Origin: Neptunitalea lumnitzerae
Lineage (GTDB): Bacteria > Bacteroidota > Bacteroidia > Flavobacteriales > Flavobacteriaceae
Assembly (NCBI RefSeq): GCF_027924185.1
Contig: NZ_BRVO01000002.1
Span: forward strand, 930,001 to 994,000
Length of the DNA stretch: 64,000 nt
Reading direction: 5' to 3'
A program made the position numbers and the translations under genes. The notes beneath the pieces are model-generated. The model saw only the letters and a program-made list of their open reading frames with translations. It had not been told where the DNA came from and made no database searches. Shown here one piece after another: positions 61,999 through 64,000 of this stretch; the stretch's first letter is position 1; each line of letters opens with the position of its first letter.

Positions 61999-63279
61999 CT
62001 AGGCAACTACTGCCCCGTCATTAATTACTTTTTTTTTAGCACTAGCTTTTCTAACCTCAGAAACTACATCTTCATCAAAAGTAGCCTCTACTTGATTTCG
62101 TAATAAATCTTCAAAAGATTCTCTTTTTCTAATTAACTGTGCTTTTCCGTTATACCATAAAACTTCAGCCGGTCTAAAACGAGAATTGTAATTACTAGCC
62201 ATAGTAAAACAATATGCCCCTGAGTTTCTAAAACATAAAATATCTCCTTCATTAATTTCGGCAATACGTCTGTTATTACCAAAAGTATCTGTTTCACAAA
62301 TATATCCTACTACAGAGTAAAAACGCTCTCTACCTTCAGGGTTTGAAATATTCTCTATCTGATGATAAGAGTTATAAAACATCGGACGTATTAAATGGTT
62401 AAATCCACTATCAATACCTGCAAAAACAGTAGAGGTAGTTTGCTTAACAACATTCACTTTTGCTAAAAAGTTCCCTGCCTGACTCACTAAGAATTTACCA
62501 GGCTCAAATGCTAAGGTTAACTCTTTACCATAAGCAGCACAAAACTCATTAAATCTGGCAGATAATTTTTCTCCAAGCTCTTCTATATTAGTTTCTATAT
62601 CTCCTGGCTTATAAGGCACTTTAAACCCACTACCAAAATCAATAAAATCTAGATCTTTAAACTGGCTTGCCGTTTCAAATAAAATTTCGGCAGCATACAA
62701 AAACACTTCAATATCTAAAATATCACTTCCGGTATGCATATGAATACCGTTAACACGCATTTTAGTATTGTCTACAATTCTTAGTAAATGAGGAATCTGA
62801 TGTATACTAATTCCAAATTTAGAATCTATATGTCCTACAGATATATTACTATTACCCCCAGCCATTACGTGCGGATTAATTCTAATACACACAGGAATGT
62901 TTGGATGCTTACTTCCAAATTGTTCTAAAATAGAAAGGTTATCAATATTCACCTGCACCCCCATTGCTGCCACTTCTTCAATTTCTTCTAAAGAAACACC
63001 ATTAGGAGTATAAATAATTCTTTGTGGCTCAAAACCAGCTATTACACCAAGCTTTACTTCTTGTATAGAAACAGTATCTAAACAACTGCCTTGATTCTTT
63101 AAAAGCTTTAATATAGAAATATTAGACAATGCTTTTACAGCATAATTGATTCTTAAATTACTTACATCACTAAATGCATCTGTTAATCTTCTGTACTGAC
63201 TAACTATTTTCTCTGCGTCATAAACATATACAGGACTCCCGTACTCACCTGCAATTGCTAACAAGTCTTTCTGTGTCAT
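61999..63279 (-). CDS. lysA: Diaminopimelate decarboxylase
   Basis: Last step of lysine synthesis: meso-diaminopimelate to lysine, PLP-dependent, fold type III. From the ATG at 63279 the protein has 426 residues, with the PLP lysine Lys49 in INYAVKALSN, HMHTGSDILD, DFGSGFKVPYK, EPGKFLVSQAG and ICETDTFGNNR. The C-terminus (SAKKKVINDGAVVA) carries a basic extension. A TTG three codons upstream of the ATG lies next to the -7 box and is not used. Confidence 0.95.
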   Translation of the reverse strand: MTQKDLLAIAGEYGSPVYVYDAEKIVSQYRRLTDAFSDVSNLRINYAVKALSNISILKLLKNQGSCLDTVSIQEVKLGVIAGFEPQRIIYTPNGVSLEEIEEVAAMGVQVNIDNLSILEQFGSKHPNIPVCIRINPHVMAGGNSNISVGHIDSKFGISIHQIPHLLRIVDNTKMRVNGIHMHTGSDILDIEVFLYAAEILFETASQFKDLDFIDFGSGFKVPYKPGDIETNIEELGEKLSARFNEFCAAYGKELTLAFEPGKFLVSQAGNFLAKVNVVKQTTSTVFAGIDSGFNHLIRPMFYNSYHQIENISNPEGRERFYSVVGYICETDTFGNNRRIAEINEGDILCFRNSGAYCFTMASNYNSRFRPAEVLWYNGKAQLIRKRESFEDLLRNQVEATFDEDVVSEVRKASAKKKVINDGAVVA

Positions 63280-63295
63280 TTTAAACAATTTTAAT

Positions 63296-63325
63296 CAAAT
63301 GTATAATAGTAGCATCAATGGGAAA
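63296..63325 (-). promoter_or_regulatory. Promoter of lysA
   Basis: On the minus strand TTTC, 18 nt, then TACATTTG (exact TANNTTTG). The ATG at 63279 follows 16 nt later. Confidence 0.6.
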
Positions 63326-63361
63326 AATTTTATACTAATTATAAATAAAAATACAACACGT

Positions 63362-63377
63362 TGTTATATTTATAACA
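63362..63377. promoter_or_regulatory. Palindrome TGTTATA-TT-TATAACA between lysA and the ABC permease gene
   Basis: Perfect 7-bp arms with a 2-nt spacer, 37 bp upstream of the lysA -33 element. A further half-site ATAACA follows at 63391-63396. It lies between divergent genes. Confidence 0.4.
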
Positions 63378-63483
63378 TTTGATAATTTTCATAACAATAG
63401 TACATCTAATTTTTCTGAAATAAATCAAGATTACTTTTAAAAAATTGTAACATATATATAAAAAACGTGTCTAACGCAGTATT

Positions 63484-64000
63484 ATGAAATTAACACAAGT
63501 TGCTGAAAACATAAAAATAGCTTTTGATGCTATTAAAGGTCAAATGCTTAGAACCATTTTAACGGTGGTCATTATTTCTATTGGTATTACCGCATTAGTA
63601 GGTATGTTAAGTGTAGTTAGCGCTTTTAAAAATACATTAAGTAACGATTTTGCTTCTATGGGAGCTAACACCTTTAACCTAACTAGGTATGATAGCGACT
63701 TTAGAGCACAAGGTTCGGGAGAAAAGGAAAAGATAAACCCTCAAATAACCTATGCCCAAGCTAAGGAATTTAAAGAAAAGTTTGACTACCCTTATATACA
63801 AACCAGCACCTCCTTTACAGCAACTGCTACTGCCGAAGTAAAATATTTAAGTGAAAAAACAGATCCGGAAGTTTCTGTTTTAGGTGTAGACGATTATTTC
63901 TTATCTAATAGCGGATTAGAAATAGAAAATGGACGTAACTTTTTTCCTTCAGACATTAAAAACAATGTAAACGTATGTATTGTTGGGTCTTCTTTTAAAA
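63484..64000 (+). CDS. ABC transporter permease (FtsX/MacB type), cut by the window end
   Basis: A partial gene of at least 172 codons, open to the last base. It begins MKLTQVAENIKIAFDAIKGQ and has one N-terminal membrane helix (about residues 24-46, LTVVIISIGITALVGMLSVV), then the large periplasmic MacPCD-like domain (LSNDFASMGANTFNL, with GANTF the usual motif). The final FtsX membrane helices are beyond the window. The family carries out macrolide, lipoprotein or peptide export with a separate ATPase; the partner is not visible. Confidence 0.88.
   Translation, partial: MKLTQVAENIKIAFDAIKGQMLRTILTVVIISIGITALVGMLSVVSAFKNTLSNDFASMGANTFNLTRYDSDFRAQGSGEKEKINPQITYAQAKEFKEKFDYPYIQTSTSFTATATAEVKYLSEKTDPEVSVLGVDDYFLSNSGLEIENGRNFFPSDIKNNVNVCIVGSSFK

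Noticed and set aside
1-64000. tRNA, rRNA, insertion sequence, integrase, prophage or toxin-antitoxin genes
   Set aside because: I looked through the intergenic gaps and reading frames for clover-leaf ends, transposase and integrase motifs and found none. A faint or degenerate element cannot be ruled out by eye.

Overview
The window is about 64 kb of chromosome from a member of the Bacteroidota, almost certainly family Flavobacteriaceae. The evidence is low G+C by eye (about one third), the Bacteroidota-type promoter -7 motif TANNTTTG in front of many genes, weak Shine-Dalgarno sites, the gliding lipoprotein GldI, a giant surface protein with a gliding-motility/type IX secretion C-terminal domain, the long Bacteroidota form of NusB, split transketolase, and the gene order tgt-lptG-eamA-accA-dnaB. 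I see no rRNA, tRNA, IS element, prophage, plasmid gene or CRISPR array. Coding density is high and nearly all intergenic gaps are promoters or terminators. The genus cannot be fixed from what I can see.

Layout. 0-9 kb: lytic transglycosylase, alpha/beta hydrolase, a mini-GNAT protein, ndk, then nrnA-gldI-cyclophilin/FKBP lipoprotein. These are followed by a receiver protein paired with a histidine-kinase-like protein that has no ATPase domain, a gene-poor 350 bp stretch with inverted repeats, and pepD. 9-16 kb: a DUF3810 membrane protein and an exported amidohydrolase cluster followed by an unknown lipoprotein. 16-25 kb: rRNA/tRNA methyltransferase, M48 protease, RelA/SpoT, a Fur-family regulator, purA, an OstA/LptA-like protein and a class III aminotransferase. 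25-36 kb: TPR protein, two tandem DUF368 (polyprenyl-phosphate transporter family) genes overlapping aroE, a DUF349 protein, yajC, DUF1573, nusB, an ABC exporter, a PUR-domain DUF3276 protein and csaA. 36-42 kb: thiol/peroxide enzymes, a second cyclophilin-FKBP fusion, lpdA, aroQ and outer-membrane barrels. 42-47 kb: a two-gene surface locus (1294-residue repeat protein plus a small secreted protein). 47-52 kb: folE, cysS, yidD, lgt, DUF192 and a HAD phosphatase. 52-60 kb (minus strand): tgt, lptG, eamA, accA, dnaB, an exported protein of doubtful name, and yjbQ. 60-64 kb: split transketolase, lysA, and the start of an ABC permease cut by the window end.

How it works together. Most genes are housekeeping: envelope building (OstA-like, LptG, Lgt, YajC, YidD, DUF368, lytic transglycosylase), translation and tRNA (cysS, tgt, csaA, TrmH-like), replication (dnaB), stringent response, aromatic and lysine biosynthesis, and redox defence. 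The lineage-specific layer is the gliding/T9SS surface equipment and extracytoplasmic proline isomerases.

I did not find an obviously new defence or mobile system. The best leads are: (1) a terminator-shaped hairpin built into the signal-peptide codons of the gene overlapping dnaB; (2) a tRNA-guanine transglycosylase that lacks the three zinc cysteines; (3) the ATPase-less kinase plus receiver pair; (4) an exported amidohydrolase cluster in which two of three domains lack the HxH metal site; and (5) several long palindromes over promoters (accA, dnaB, an outer-membrane barrel, the ostA-like gene, lysA/ABC permease).
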